Assembly: GCF_020907275.1 (NCBI RefSeq)
Contig: NZ_JAJJWI010000022.1
Coordinates: 17,687-81,686 of the forward strand
From: Pontibacter silvestris
GTDB taxonomy: Bacteria; Bacteroidota; Bacteroidia; Cytophagales; Hymenobacteraceae
Length of the DNA: 64,000 nucleotides
Direction: 5' to 3'
Below the pieces are notes generated by a model that was given only the letters and a program-made list of their open reading frames with translations, ran no database searches and was not told the origin of the DNA. Both the position numbers and the translations under genes were made by a program. Positions 15,737 to 23,639 of this stretch are shown here, piece after piece (positions within the stretch are counted from its first letter, which is position 1; each line of letters opens with the position of its first letter).

Positions 15737-16636
15737 TTATTTGTAAGCTCTGATTAAGCCTCTCCTGAAATAAGGTGGTTTGATATCTTTATCGTAAATG
15801 TAGAGCATAAATCCAGTAGAATTTTCTGTTTTAAATCCTGATGAATGTAGCACTTTTGCTAAATGGGTTTCATCATTCTGCTTATGATAAGTTGTTATAG
15901 CTACTTTTAAATTAGAGTCTTTACTCAGTAACTCTTTACTTCCTTCGAGTAAATCTGCTTCAGCACCCTCCACATCAGCCTTTATAAAGTTTACGCTTTC
16001 TTTATCTTTGAAGAAAGCGTCCAGCGACAGATTGTGATGATCATTATTATTCGAAACATATTTATTAATAATTTCAACCTTCTCTTTCCAGGGAGCAAAC
16101 GTAGCCTCCAAAGCTTCTATCCATTCTTCGTCCGTCTCAAAAAGATAAATTTTGCGAACTTGCTCTATTACTGACAGAGAAAAAATCCCTTCAGCAGCTC
16201 CGGCGTCTACCACTACCTCACCTTTTTCAACTTTAAACTGATCTGTCAAATACTTATGAGGAGAAGCTTTATCTTGCTCCAAGAGCAGGTAGTTGAAGTT
16301 TCGCTTTATCTTTCTGTTGTTCCAGGTGCGCTTAAGGTAAAGTCTTTTGCCGTAAAAAAGTACATACCGTAAATCAATATCCGCGTCATTAAAGACTTTT
16401 ATATAATAAAGGTTGTAGTTTTCAACAAAGTTGCAGGGAAATATGTGTAACGGGTTCTTATGTAGAAAATCCAATGCTTCTCTTTTATCATCTGTTATTT
16501 CATTATCTGGAATTTCCTTATAAAAGTTTAGGATATCATTTCTTAACTTTTTCCTATACGTGTTATCAAAGTAGATAACAAGCTGTTTTCTAAGTAGTAC
16601 TGGAGTAATTTTCTTATACAGAAAGTTTAAAAACAT
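15737..16636 (-). CDS. FkbM-family SAM-dependent methyltransferase
   Basis: 299 residues. The C-terminal half has the Rossmann SAM site VVVDAGAAEGIFSLSV, the acidic strand end LFETDEEW, and the FkbM-type FIKADVEGAEADLLEG motif. The first ~125 residues are Asn/Tyr/Lys-rich and not recognised. FkbM enzymes O-methylate sugars or polyketides, so glycan decoration is plausible. The gene is clearly more AT-rich than its neighbours and has no glycosyltransferases nearby, which may mean it was acquired separately. A near-match -7 box TACTTTAG lies just upstream of the ATG. Confidence 0.85.
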   Translation of the reverse strand: MFLNFLYKKITPVLLRKQLVIYFDNTYRKKLRNDILNFYKEIPDNEITDDKREALDFLHKNPLHIFPCNFVENYNLYYIKVFNDADIDLRYVLFYGKRLYLKRTWNNRKIKRNFNYLLLEQDKASPHKYLTDQFKVEKGEVVVDAGAAEGIFSLSVIEQVRKIYLFETDEEWIEALEATFAPWKEKVEIINKYVSNNNDHHNLSLDAFFKDKESVNFIKADVEGAEADLLEGSKELLSKDSNLKVAITTYHKQNDETHLAKVLHSSGFKTENSTGFMLYIYDKDIKPPYFRRGLIRAYK

Positions 16637-16740
16637 ATACTAAAGTAATAGTTATATATTTTCCAATATAAGTTATTAATAGAGATTTAAAAAACGTTAC
16701 AACATCTAGCGAGGCTTTCATGTTTTGACATTACAACTTA

Positions 16741-16795
16741 TATTCATAAAAATACCTCTTTCCAATATCATTGAAAAGAGGTATTTTTATGAATA
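16741..16795 (-). terminator. Terminator after the DUF4159 gene
   Basis: A 21-bp perfect stem (outer part TATTCATAAAAATACC) with a 13-nt loop, 52 nt downstream of the DUF4159 stop on the minus strand. Confidence 0.8.
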
Positions 16796-16846
16796 TTTAC
16801 TTTAGCGTATTCTGCGGTTACTTTTTTATCTAACGAGATATCCAAT

Positions 16847-17512
16847 TTAGATATAGGAAATAAGAGCATAAAGAAGGATGTTAGCTCCCATCTGCAGTGC
16901 TTGCTGCCTTATGTCTTCCGGATCATTGTATACTTCCTGATCTTCCCAGCCATTCCCTAAATCTGTTTCATATGTATAGAAGCATACAAGACGCCCCTCA
17001 TGCACAATTCCAAAACCTTGTGGCGGCTTATTATCATGTTCATGTACTTTAGGTAAGCCATTCGTGAACATAAACTTTTGTTTATATATAGGATGATCAA
17101 AAGGAAGTTCTACAAACTCATACTCTGGAAACACCTTTTTCATTTCTTTACGGATAAACTTGTCTAAGCCATAATTGTCATCGATATGAAGAAACCCTCC
17201 GCTTAAAAGGTAACTTCTCAAGTTTTTCGCTTCTGAATCTGAGAAAACCACGTTACCATGTCCTGTCATGTGCACAAAAGGATAGCTAAGTAGTTCAGGG
17301 CTGCCAACCTCTACGACAGCTTCTTCAGGCGCTATATTCATGTTTAAGTTTTGATTGCAGAACTGTATAAGGTTAGGTAGCGAAGTTTTATTGGCATACC
17401 AGTCACCACCACCATTATATTTAAGTCTTGCTATTCTGAAACTGTAATTGCGCTGTGCAATGAGCGGACTACATGTAAGTAGGAGCAGAATAATAACTAT
17501 ATATTTCTTCAT
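16847..17512 (-). CDS. DUF4159 family exported protein
   Basis: 221 residues with a signal peptide (KKYIVIILLLLTCSPLIAQ). The mature part carries RIARLKYNGGGDWYANKTS near its start, a block usual for DUF4159, then LLSYPFVHMTGHGNVVFS, LSGGFLHIDDNYG and the late FTNGLPKVHEHDNKPPQGFGI. The HMTGHG and GGFLHIDD pieces recall the class I amidotransferase-like fold adopted by DUF4159 proteins. Function unknown. It follows rsmE by 61 bp on the same strand. Confidence 0.88.
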   Translation of the reverse strand: MKKYIVIILLLLTCSPLIAQRNYSFRIARLKYNGGGDWYANKTSLPNLIQFCNQNLNMNIAPEEAVVEVGSPELLSYPFVHMTGHGNVVFSDSEAKNLRSYLLSGGFLHIDDNYGLDKFIRKEMKKVFPEYEFVELPFDHPIYKQKFMFTNGLPKVHEHDNKPPQGFGIVHEGRLVCFYTYETDLGNGWEDQEVYNDPEDIRQQALQMGANILLYALISYI

Positions 17513-17573
17513 AGGAGTGCAAATTAATTTGATTAAGGTTCATCATATTTACACTCCATATAAGCTGGTTTTG

Positions 17574-18290
17574 CTATAGCGGAGCGTAAACATCATGTAA
17601 TACCTGTAATGTGTGGCAAGCTGCCAAGGCAGCTGTTTCTGTTCTTAACCTGCTTTGCCCTAAAGTAACAGGTCTTATTCCTGCATCATACGCCAGCTTA
17701 ATCTCGCTGGAAGAGAAATCTCCCTCCGGACCAACTAAGATGCAATGAGGCTGTCCATACTTATAGTAGTCCTTTATACCTTTTGTTGCATCTTCTTCTA
17801 AATGAGCAATAAAAGTATGCTCTGAGATACATTTCTGCACAAATTTATGAAAAGGCACCATCTCATGTAGCAGAGGCAAATAACCCTTTTGAGATTGCTT
17901 CATAGCACTTACTGCAATCTTTTCTAGCCTGTCCAGCCTAAGTTGACGACGTTCAGAATGATCGCATAACAAGAATGATATTTCATTGACACCTATTTCT
18001 ACTGCTTTCTCGACAAACCACTCTATGCGGTCTGTGTTCTTTGTTGGTGCTACGGCAATATGAGCTCTATAAGGTACCTTTCCATACTCCAGTTGCTTGT
18101 CTATTACCTGTAGCTGGCACTTCTTATGATGACCATCCTGAATGATTGCTGTGTAAAGGCCTCCGACTCCGTCTACCAGGTAAACTGTATCTCCTTGTTT
18201 AAGCCGCAGCACCTTGGCACAATGCCTGGACTCTTCCTCTTTTAAGGTATAAAACTCTGATTTAATGTCGGGAGTATAGAACAGGTGCAC
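17574..18290 (-). CDS. rsmE: 16S rRNA m3U1498 methyltransferase RsmE
   Basis: Methylates N3 of U1498 in 16S rRNA. 238 residues, standard length. It has the N-terminal PUA-like domain (SRHCAKVLRLKQGD) and the SPOUT C-terminal domain with the knot signatures LVGPEGDFSSSEI and LGQSRLRTETAALAA. The start is a GTG at 18290; no in-frame ATG lies closer to the conserved N-terminus, and the protein begins with the expected HLFYTPDI. Confidence 0.95.
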   Translation of the reverse strand: MHLFYTPDIKSEFYTLKEEESRHCAKVLRLKQGDTVYLVDGVGGLYTAIIQDGHHKKCQLQVIDKQLEYGKVPYRAHIAVAPTKNTDRIEWFVEKAVEIGVNEISFLLCDHSERRQLRLDRLEKIAVSAMKQSQKGYLPLLHEMVPFHKFVQKCISEHTFIAHLEEDATKGIKDYYKYGQPHCILVGPEGDFSSSEIKLAYDAGIRPVTLGQSRLRTETAALAACHTLQVLHDVYAPL

Positions 18291-18492
18291 TTTCTTTTAT
18301 TTAATATAAAGTTAACTATCATGAAAACTCAACATGTAAGAATAGATACGATGCCAAGGAATGCTAAAGTATAAAATTTGAATCAAAAAGAAAGGCAGGA
18401 TGATTAAAAAGCTACTTTAAATCAAGATAAGCAATAAAATTAAGTAATGAGGTAGCGCTTTAGGGGTATCAAAAAATTTGCTAAAGGCGAAA

Positions 18493-18500
18493 TAGGTTTG
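18493..18500 (+). promoter_or_regulatory. -7 box of the POT transporter gene
   Basis: TAGGTTTG matches TAnnTTTG, 53 nt before the ATG; no clear -33 element. Confidence 0.5.
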
Positions 18501-18553
18501 TAGTTTTAGTTTTTATTGCGAAAACTGTTTTATCGTTTACATTCAAATTTACT

Positions 18554-19993
18554 ATGTCTAATTCACAAAATATATCCGGAGGGAGGGCACCTAGCTTTAT
18601 AGAATCGCAGGGTACGCTGTTTGGCCATCCTAAAGGGTTGATGATTTTGTTCTTTACGGAAATGTGGGAGCGCTTTAGCTATTACGGCATGCGCGGCATT
18701 TTGGTTCTTTTTCTTGTTTCTACAACCAATGGTGGCTACGGCTGGAACAATGAAGAAGCTCTGGAATTGTACGGCACCTATACCATGTTTGTCTATTTAA
18801 TGTCCATTCCTGGAGGTATCCTTGCTGATAAAGTTTTAGGGCAGAAGAAAGCAGTAATCATAGGTGGCTTTACACTAGTTGCAGGACACTTGTTGATGGC
18901 TTATCCTCCTGAGTGGGCTTTTTACACCGCACTTTGTTTGATTGTAGCTGGTACAGGTTTGCTAAAACCTAACATCTCTACGATGGTTGGTGGCCTTTAC
19001 AGAGAGGGTGACAGCCGTCGCGACTCAGGTTTTACCATTTTCTATATGGGCATTAACCTGGGAGCCCTGTTAGCATCCTTAATTGTCGGATATGTGGGGG
19101 AAGTATATGGCTGGCATTATGGTTTTAGCCTGGCTGGTTTCGGTATGATATTAGGACAGGTTGTATTCATTTGGGGACGTAAGTACTTGAAAGGTATAGG
19201 TGATCTTGTTAAAAGTGATAAGAAAAAGGACATAATATTTACCAAAAATGAAGCAGTTGCCTCTGCTGGCTTTCTTGGATTTAACCGGCAGGAGTGGGAT
19301 AGGATTATCGTTATCCTGATCTCTTTCATTATAGTACTTGTTTTCTGGGCCTCTTTTGAGCAGGCTGGTGGTTTAATGAACCTATATGCCTTACAATATA
19401 CTGATCGTTTTGTATTTGGCTGGGAAGTTCCTACAGCCTGGCTTCAGGGACTGAACTCTTTCTTTATTCTGACATTTGGTGGCGTTGTAGCTTCAGTTTG
19501 GATTGCTTTGGCAAAACGCGGGAAAAATCCTCCATCAATCTTTAAAATGGGCTTAGGAACTGCCATACTGGGTGTTGGGTTTATCTTTATGGTGTTTGCT
19601 TCCTTACAACGAAACAGTTCGCCTGATGGATTGTCTTCTCTTCATTGGCTCGTTTTTGCGTACATGTTCCATACCTTAGGTGAACTGGCTCTATCGCCTG
19701 TCTCGCTTTCTTTTATTACGAAAGTAGCACCAAAGCGCATCGTTGCATCTATGATGGGCTTATATTTTGCTGTAACAGGCCTTGGTAATAAGCTAGCCTC
19801 CTTAATTGGCATTTGGGCACAGCGTCTGGGCGAACTGGAAATATTTATGGCTATAGCAGGCTTTACAATTATATTGGGTATTATACTGATGCTGCTTACC
19901 CGCAAAATAAATAACCTTACACATGGCATGGAAGATAAAAATGAGGGCGAGGAAGAAGCTCAAACAGGCCAGCTACTAGAAGCGGAGATATAA
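18554..19993 (+). CDS. POT/PTR family proton-coupled peptide transporter
   Basis: 479 residues with about 12-14 hydrophobic segments. The signature FFTEMWERFSYYGMRGILVLF at about residues 33-53 contains the E-x-x-E-R/F proton-coupling motif of the family, and GTGLLKPNISTMVGGLY plus FYMGINLGALLASL match the second and third POT signatures. Imports di- and tripeptides with protons across the inner membrane (known for the family). Single-gene unit with its own -7 box and terminator. Confidence 0.95.
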   Translation: MSNSQNISGGRAPSFIESQGTLFGHPKGLMILFFTEMWERFSYYGMRGILVLFLVSTTNGGYGWNNEEALELYGTYTMFVYLMSIPGGILADKVLGQKKAVIIGGFTLVAGHLLMAYPPEWAFYTALCLIVAGTGLLKPNISTMVGGLYREGDSRRDSGFTIFYMGINLGALLASLIVGYVGEVYGWHYGFSLAGFGMILGQVVFIWGRKYLKGIGDLVKSDKKKDIIFTKNEAVASAGFLGFNRQEWDRIIVILISFIIVLVFWASFEQAGGLMNLYALQYTDRFVFGWEVPTAWLQGLNSFFILTFGGVVASVWIALAKRGKNPPSIFKMGLGTAILGVGFIFMVFASLQRNSSPDGLSSLHWLVFAYMFHTLGELALSPVSLSFITKVAPKRIVASMMGLYFAVTGLGNKLASLIGIWAQRLGELEIFMAIAGFTIILGIILMLLTRKINNLTHGMEDKNEGEEEAQTGQLLEAEI

Positions 19994-20014
19994 CTAAATA
20001 TTATTAATCATTTC

Positions 20015-20052
20015 AAAAAGCCATGGCACCTTAATAGGTACCATGGCTTTTT
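20015..20052 (+). terminator. Terminator after the POT gene
   Basis: Stem AAAAAGCCATGG/CCATGGCTTTTT with partial extension inward; T-rich 3' arm, 22 nt after the stop. Confidence 0.85.
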
Positions 20053-20284
20053 AATTTAAATATCATCTAAACCCATTCATAATGGCTATAGGCATTGATT
20101 GGTAAACAGTTGAATAAACCGAATCTAGTGATGCTTTTGTAATACTAGATATTTGTTTTTGCATCTTTTAAAGAATATTGCAATTATTTTTTTACTGTTT
20201 GTTATCTTTCCAGAATACAAGATATAAGTATAATATCTGAAATATAAGCTGGAAAAATCTTAAACGAAAACAACTTTTAGCCTT

Positions 20285-20887
20285 ATGCTTACCCAATTAA
20301 GAAAATGTATTATTACCTGTGCATTGGTTACTGTGTGCATTGTTTCCCCGTCATGTGATCTCATCACAGTTCCTGGATCTAACGAGGGCTTACCTGAACC
20401 AGCTACAACTGTTTATACAATTAAGAAAGGCAGCCACTATGCTACCAGTAACCCTTTGAAGCGTAATTCAAATTCTATTATTAGATTTGAAGCTACCTTC
20501 GATAGTACTGCTGTTTATAAAACCCAAGCGACTGAGAACCAAGGTGACATCAATAAACTTTATGGTATATCGGACTGTAACTCTCCACACCAGACCAATA
20601 GTGCCCGTTTCGGCTGGCGTTGGTTAGAAAATCGTTTGGAAATTCATGCTTACTCTTATATAAACGGTACCCGCCAATCAACCTATATAGGTAGTGTTGA
20701 GCTTGGCAGGGCCTCTACTTATGAGTTAGAGCTAAAAGATGGGTTATATGTCTTTACTTTAGATGAGAAGCAGGTTACGTTGCCTCGCGGCTGCTCAGGA
20801 GCAGGGAATGGCTACCAGTTATACCCTTATTTTGGTGGAGATGAGGCAGCACCTCATGAAATTAACATTAAAATTAAAGTACTATAA
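20285..20887 (+). CDS. Putative lipoprotein of unknown family
   Basis: 200 residues. A type II signal peptide ends in VSPSC, with the lipidated Cys at residue 24 followed by DLITVPG. The mature part looks like a single beta-rich domain: RFEATFDSTAVY, FGWRWLENRLEIHAY, SVELGRASTYELEL, and the C-terminal LYPYFGGDEAAPHEINIKIK. The pattern resembles jelly-roll (concanavalin-like) folds seen in polysaccharide-binding or lyase domains, but I recognise no family or catalytic residues. Four Cys remain in or beside the mature domain (including SDC and RGC), allowing disulphides. Stands alone between two terminators. Confidence 0.82.
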   Translation: MLTQLRKCIITCALVTVCIVSPSCDLITVPGSNEGLPEPATTVYTIKKGSHYATSNPLKRNSNSIIRFEATFDSTAVYKTQATENQGDINKLYGISDCNSPHQTNSARFGWRWLENRLEIHAYSYINGTRQSTYIGSVELGRASTYELELKDGLYVFTLDEKQVTLPRGCSGAGNGYQLYPYFGGDEAAPHEINIKIKVL

Positions 20888-20954
20888 AACAAAGTATAAA
20901 AGCAAATATTGTTTGAAAGAGAAATAGCAGCACTTTTTATAACCTAAACCAATT

Positions 20955-20990
20955 AAAAAGCCCTAAGCCATTACTGACTCAGGGCTTTTT
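20955..20990. terminator. Bidirectional terminator between the lipoprotein gene and groEL
   Basis: AAAAAGCCCT/AGGGCTTTTT 10-bp stem with a 16-nt loop between convergent genes; T-rich on both strands. Confidence 0.85.
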
Positions 20991-21012
20991 ATATTAAAGC
21001 TATGGGAGATGA

Positions 21013-22647
21013 TTACATCATGCCGCCCATACCACCCATACCACCTGGCATAGCTGGAGCACCTTTATCTTCTTCAGGGTCTTCGGAAACTACACACTCA
21101 GTAGTTAACAGAAGGCCAGAGATAGAAGCTGCGTTCTCAAGAGCAAGACGCGTTACCTTAGTAGGATCAATAATTCCAGCCTGGAACATGTTCTCATACT
21201 TGTTATCACGTGCGTTGTAACCATAATCAGCTTTTCCTTCACGAACAGCCTGAACCACAACGGAACCTTCGCCACCTGCATTAGATACGATTGTTCTAAG
21301 CGGAGACTCCAGGGCAGTTTTGATGATCTGAACCCCAGTCTTTTCATCTGCATTGTAAACATCGAGGTCTTCAAGGGCATCAATTGCACGGATAAGGGCA
21401 ACACCACCACCTGCAACAATACCTTCTTCAACGGCAGCACGAGTAGCATGTAAAGCATCATCTACACGATCTTTTTTCTCTTTCATCTCAACTTCAGTAG
21501 AAGCACCAATGTAAAGAATAGCTACACCGCCAGAAAGCTTCGCTAAACGCTCTTGCAGTTTTTCTTTATCATAGTCAGATGTAGTAGCTTCCATCTGCGC
21601 TTTAATCTGATTAACACGCGCTACGATATCATCTTTTGTACCTGCACCGTTTACAAGTGTAGTATTGTCTTTGTCGATGATAACTTTCTCCGCCTGTCCT
21701 AAATAGTCAAGAGTAGCATTCTCTAATTTATATCCTCTTTCTTCAGAGATTACAGTACCACCTGTCAGGATAGCGATATCTTCCAGCATTGCTTTTCTTC
21801 TGTCTCCGAAGCCAGGAGCTTTCACAGCAGCAATTTTTAGAGAGCCACGCAGCTTGTTAACTACTAGTGTAGCAAGCGCTTCTCCATCTACATCTTCAGC
21901 AATAATTACAAGTCCTTTACCAGTCTGAACAACTTGCTCCAATACAGGAAGCAGTTCTTTCATAGTAGAAACTTTCTTGTCGTAAATAAGGATGTAAGGA
22001 TTATCGAAGTCAGCTTCCATTTTCTCCGTGTTTGTCACGAAGTAAGGAGACAGGTAACCACGGTCAAACTGCATACCTTCTACAGTTTTAACTTCTGTTT
22101 CAGTACCTTTAGCTTCTTCTACAGTAATTACACCGTCTTTACCAACTTTGTCCATTGCATCGGCAATCATTTTACCGATTTCAGGGTCATTGTTAGCAGA
22201 GATAGTACCTACCTGAGCAATTTCTGATGAGTTTTCAATTTTCTTAGACTGAGAGCGCAGGTTTTCTACAACAGCATCAACTGCTTTGTCAATACCACGC
22301 TTCAGGTCCATTGGGTTAGCACCTGCTGCTACGTTTTTAATACCAGCACTATATATAGCCTGAGCTAAAACAGTTGCTGTTGTAGTACCATCACCAGCCT
22401 GGTCAGCAGTTTTTGAGGCAACCTCTTTCACCAACTGAGCACCCATGTTTTCGATAGCGTCTTTCAGTTCGATTTCCTTCGCTACTGAAACACCGTCTTT
22501 CGTGATGGTAGGGGCACCGAATTTTTTGTCAATAATTACGTTACGGCCTTTAGGACCTAAAGTAACTTTTACAGCATTAGCCAGTTTATCGACACCAGAT
22601 TTAATCTTGGTGCGTGCATCGGCATCAAATGTGATGTTCTTAGCCAT
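21013..22647 (-). CDS. groEL: Chaperonin GroEL (60 kDa)
   Basis: 544 residues, full length. Visible: nucleotide site LGPKGRNVIID and DGTTTATVLAQAI, apical segment EGMQFDRGYLSPYF, ATP-binding GGVAILYIGA and GEEGIVAGGGVAL-like block, and a C-terminal GGM-repeat tail (GGMGGMGGMM). Refolds proteins in the ATP-driven double ring with GroES. It lies 40 bp downstream of groES in one operon and ends near a shared bidirectional terminator. Confidence 0.99.
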   Translation of the reverse strand: MAKNITFDADARTKIKSGVDKLANAVKVTLGPKGRNVIIDKKFGAPTITKDGVSVAKEIELKDAIENMGAQLVKEVASKTADQAGDGTTTATVLAQAIYSAGIKNVAAGANPMDLKRGIDKAVDAVVENLRSQSKKIENSSEIAQVGTISANNDPEIGKMIADAMDKVGKDGVITVEEAKGTETEVKTVEGMQFDRGYLSPYFVTNTEKMEADFDNPYILIYDKKVSTMKELLPVLEQVVQTGKGLVIIAEDVDGEALATLVVNKLRGSLKIAAVKAPGFGDRRKAMLEDIAILTGGTVISEERGYKLENATLDYLGQAEKVIIDKDNTTLVNGAGTKDDIVARVNQIKAQMEATTSDYDKEKLQERLAKLSGGVAILYIGASTEVEMKEKKDRVDDALHATRAAVEEGIVAGGGVALIRAIDALEDLDVYNADEKTGVQIIKTALESPLRTIVSNAGGEGSVVVQAVREGKADYGYNARDNKYENMFQAGIIDPTKVTRLALENAASISGLLLTTECVVSEDPEEDKGAPAMPGGMGGMGGMM

Positions 22648-22687
22648 AGTTATATTTCTTTCTGATTAAATTTTACTTAAAATAGAA

Positions 22688-22978
22688 TTAAAGAATTGCC
22701 AGGATGTCAGATTCCCGCATGATCAGGTAGTCACCACCATCTACGGAGATTTCAGTACCTGCATATTTGCCATACAACACTTGGTCACCTACTTTAACCT
22801 GAGGTTTCATTATGGCACCTTGCTCAGACACCTTTCCTTCGCCAACGGCTACTACCTCACCACGCTGTGGTTTCTCTTTAGCAGTGTCAGGAATAATGAT
22901 TCCAGATTTTGTTTTTTCTTCTGCTGCAGCAGGAGCAACAATTACTCTGTCTGCTAATGGTTTAATGCTGATTGACAT
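22688..22978 (-). CDS. groES: Co-chaperonin GroES (10 kDa)
   Basis: 96 residues: N-terminal SIKPLADRVIVAPAAAEEKT, mobile loop KSGIIIPDTAKEKPQRG, and GDQVLYGKYAGTEISVDG, all as in the family. Caps the GroEL ring. First gene of the operon. Upstream, no CIRCE element (TTAGCACTC/GAGTGCTAA) is present; instead two TGACA/TGTCA dyads lie 134-202 bp before the ATG. Confidence 0.98.
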   Translation of the reverse strand: MSISIKPLADRVIVAPAAAEEKTKSGIIIPDTAKEKPQRGEVVAVGEGKVSEQGAIMKPQVKVGDQVLYGKYAGTEISVDGGDYLIMRESDILAIL

Positions 22979-23028
22979 AGTTATTTATTATGTTATTAGG
23001 TTTTATGGTTGAATTTTAACTTTGAAAC

Positions 23029-23057
23029 CAAAAGAGTATTAACATTTCTTGTGCCAA
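23029..23057 (-). promoter_or_regulatory. Weak promoter candidate of groES
   Basis: On the minus strand TTG (23055-23057), 18 nt, then CTCTTTTG: the downstream box misses the TA of TAnnTTTG. Placed 51 nt before the ATG. Confidence 0.3.
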
Positions 23058-23111
23058 GCCTGCTTTTTTACCTTGTTAAGCCATTTTTTCAGCTTTTCTA
23101 GCTAAAACACC

Positions 23112-23180
23112 TGACAAATCTGTCATTTTCTGCCACTACAATGGAACTTTTTACCTAAAACATCTGACAGAGTGTGTCAG
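23112..23180 (-). promoter_or_regulatory. Two TGACA/TGTCA dyads upstream of groES
   Basis: Dyad A is CTGACA-N5-TGTCAG (23164-23180); dyad B is TGACA-N4-TGTCA (23112-23125). On the minus strand each is followed by nearly the same tail, TGTTTTAG-S-TA-R-AAA, so the unit is a direct repeat of about 30 bp carrying an inverted repeat. This suggests a repressor operator or an activator site for heat-shock control; the factor is unknown. Confidence 0.5.
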
Positions 23181-23184
23181 TTCT

Positions 23185-23230
23185 AAATAAAAGAGCCGGC
23201 TGTTTCTTGAAGCAGCCGGCTCTTTTATTT
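23185..23230 (-). terminator. Terminator after secG
   Basis: An 18-bp perfect stem (core AGAGCCGGCTG/CAGCCGGCTCT) with a 10-nt loop, 21 nt after the secG stop. It separates the secG operon from groES. Confidence 0.92.
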
Positions 23231-23251
23231 ATGCAACGAAGATGTTTCTAT

Positions 23252-23638
23252 TTATTGTGCATTAGCAGTGTCAAGCATTTCAGGAATGTCAGCAGGATCA
23301 GGAATAGCTGCTGATGTATCAACCGCTCCTGGTAAATTAGGAGTAGCTGATGGAAGCTGCGACTGACGGGCACGCTCTTCATTCAGGGTTCTGCCTATTT
23401 CAGATGCTGATGAAGAAGCACCTAACATATGAGTGCCTAGTGTTAAAGCAACAAGGGCAACAGCAAATCCCCAGGTTAATTTCTCTAACAGGTCGCCTGT
23501 GCGTTTTACACCCATTAATTGGCTGGTACTACCACCAAACTGGCTGGACAACCCACCACCTTTAGGGTTTTGCGCTAGTACAACTAAGATAAGCAGTACG
23601 CAAATGAAAATTATAATGCTGATAAGAGCGATGTACAT
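23252..23638 (-). CDS. secG: Preprotein translocase subunit SecG
   Basis: Small membrane subunit of the SecYEG channel. 128 residues: first membrane helix at about 3-22, the conserved QNPKGGGLSSQFGGSTSQLMGVKRTGDLL loop at about 23-51, second helix at about 54-72, then a disordered Pro/Ala/Asp tail of about 50 residues that is longer than in proteobacterial SecG but common in Bacteroidota. Starts 1 bp after the TPR-protein stop, so it is the last gene of the operon. Confidence 0.95.
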   Translation of the reverse strand: MYIALISIIIFICVLLILVVLAQNPKGGGLSSQFGGSTSQLMGVKRTGDLLEKLTWGFAVALVALTLGTHMLGASSSASEIGRTLNEERARQSQLPSATPNLPGAVDTSAAIPDPADIPEMLDTANAQ

Positions 23639-23639
23639 A

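Noticed and set aside
22979..23251. CIRCE/HrcA operator upstream of groES
   Set aside because: Neither TTAGCACTC nor GAGTGCTAA is present; only the different TGACA/TGTCA dyads were found.
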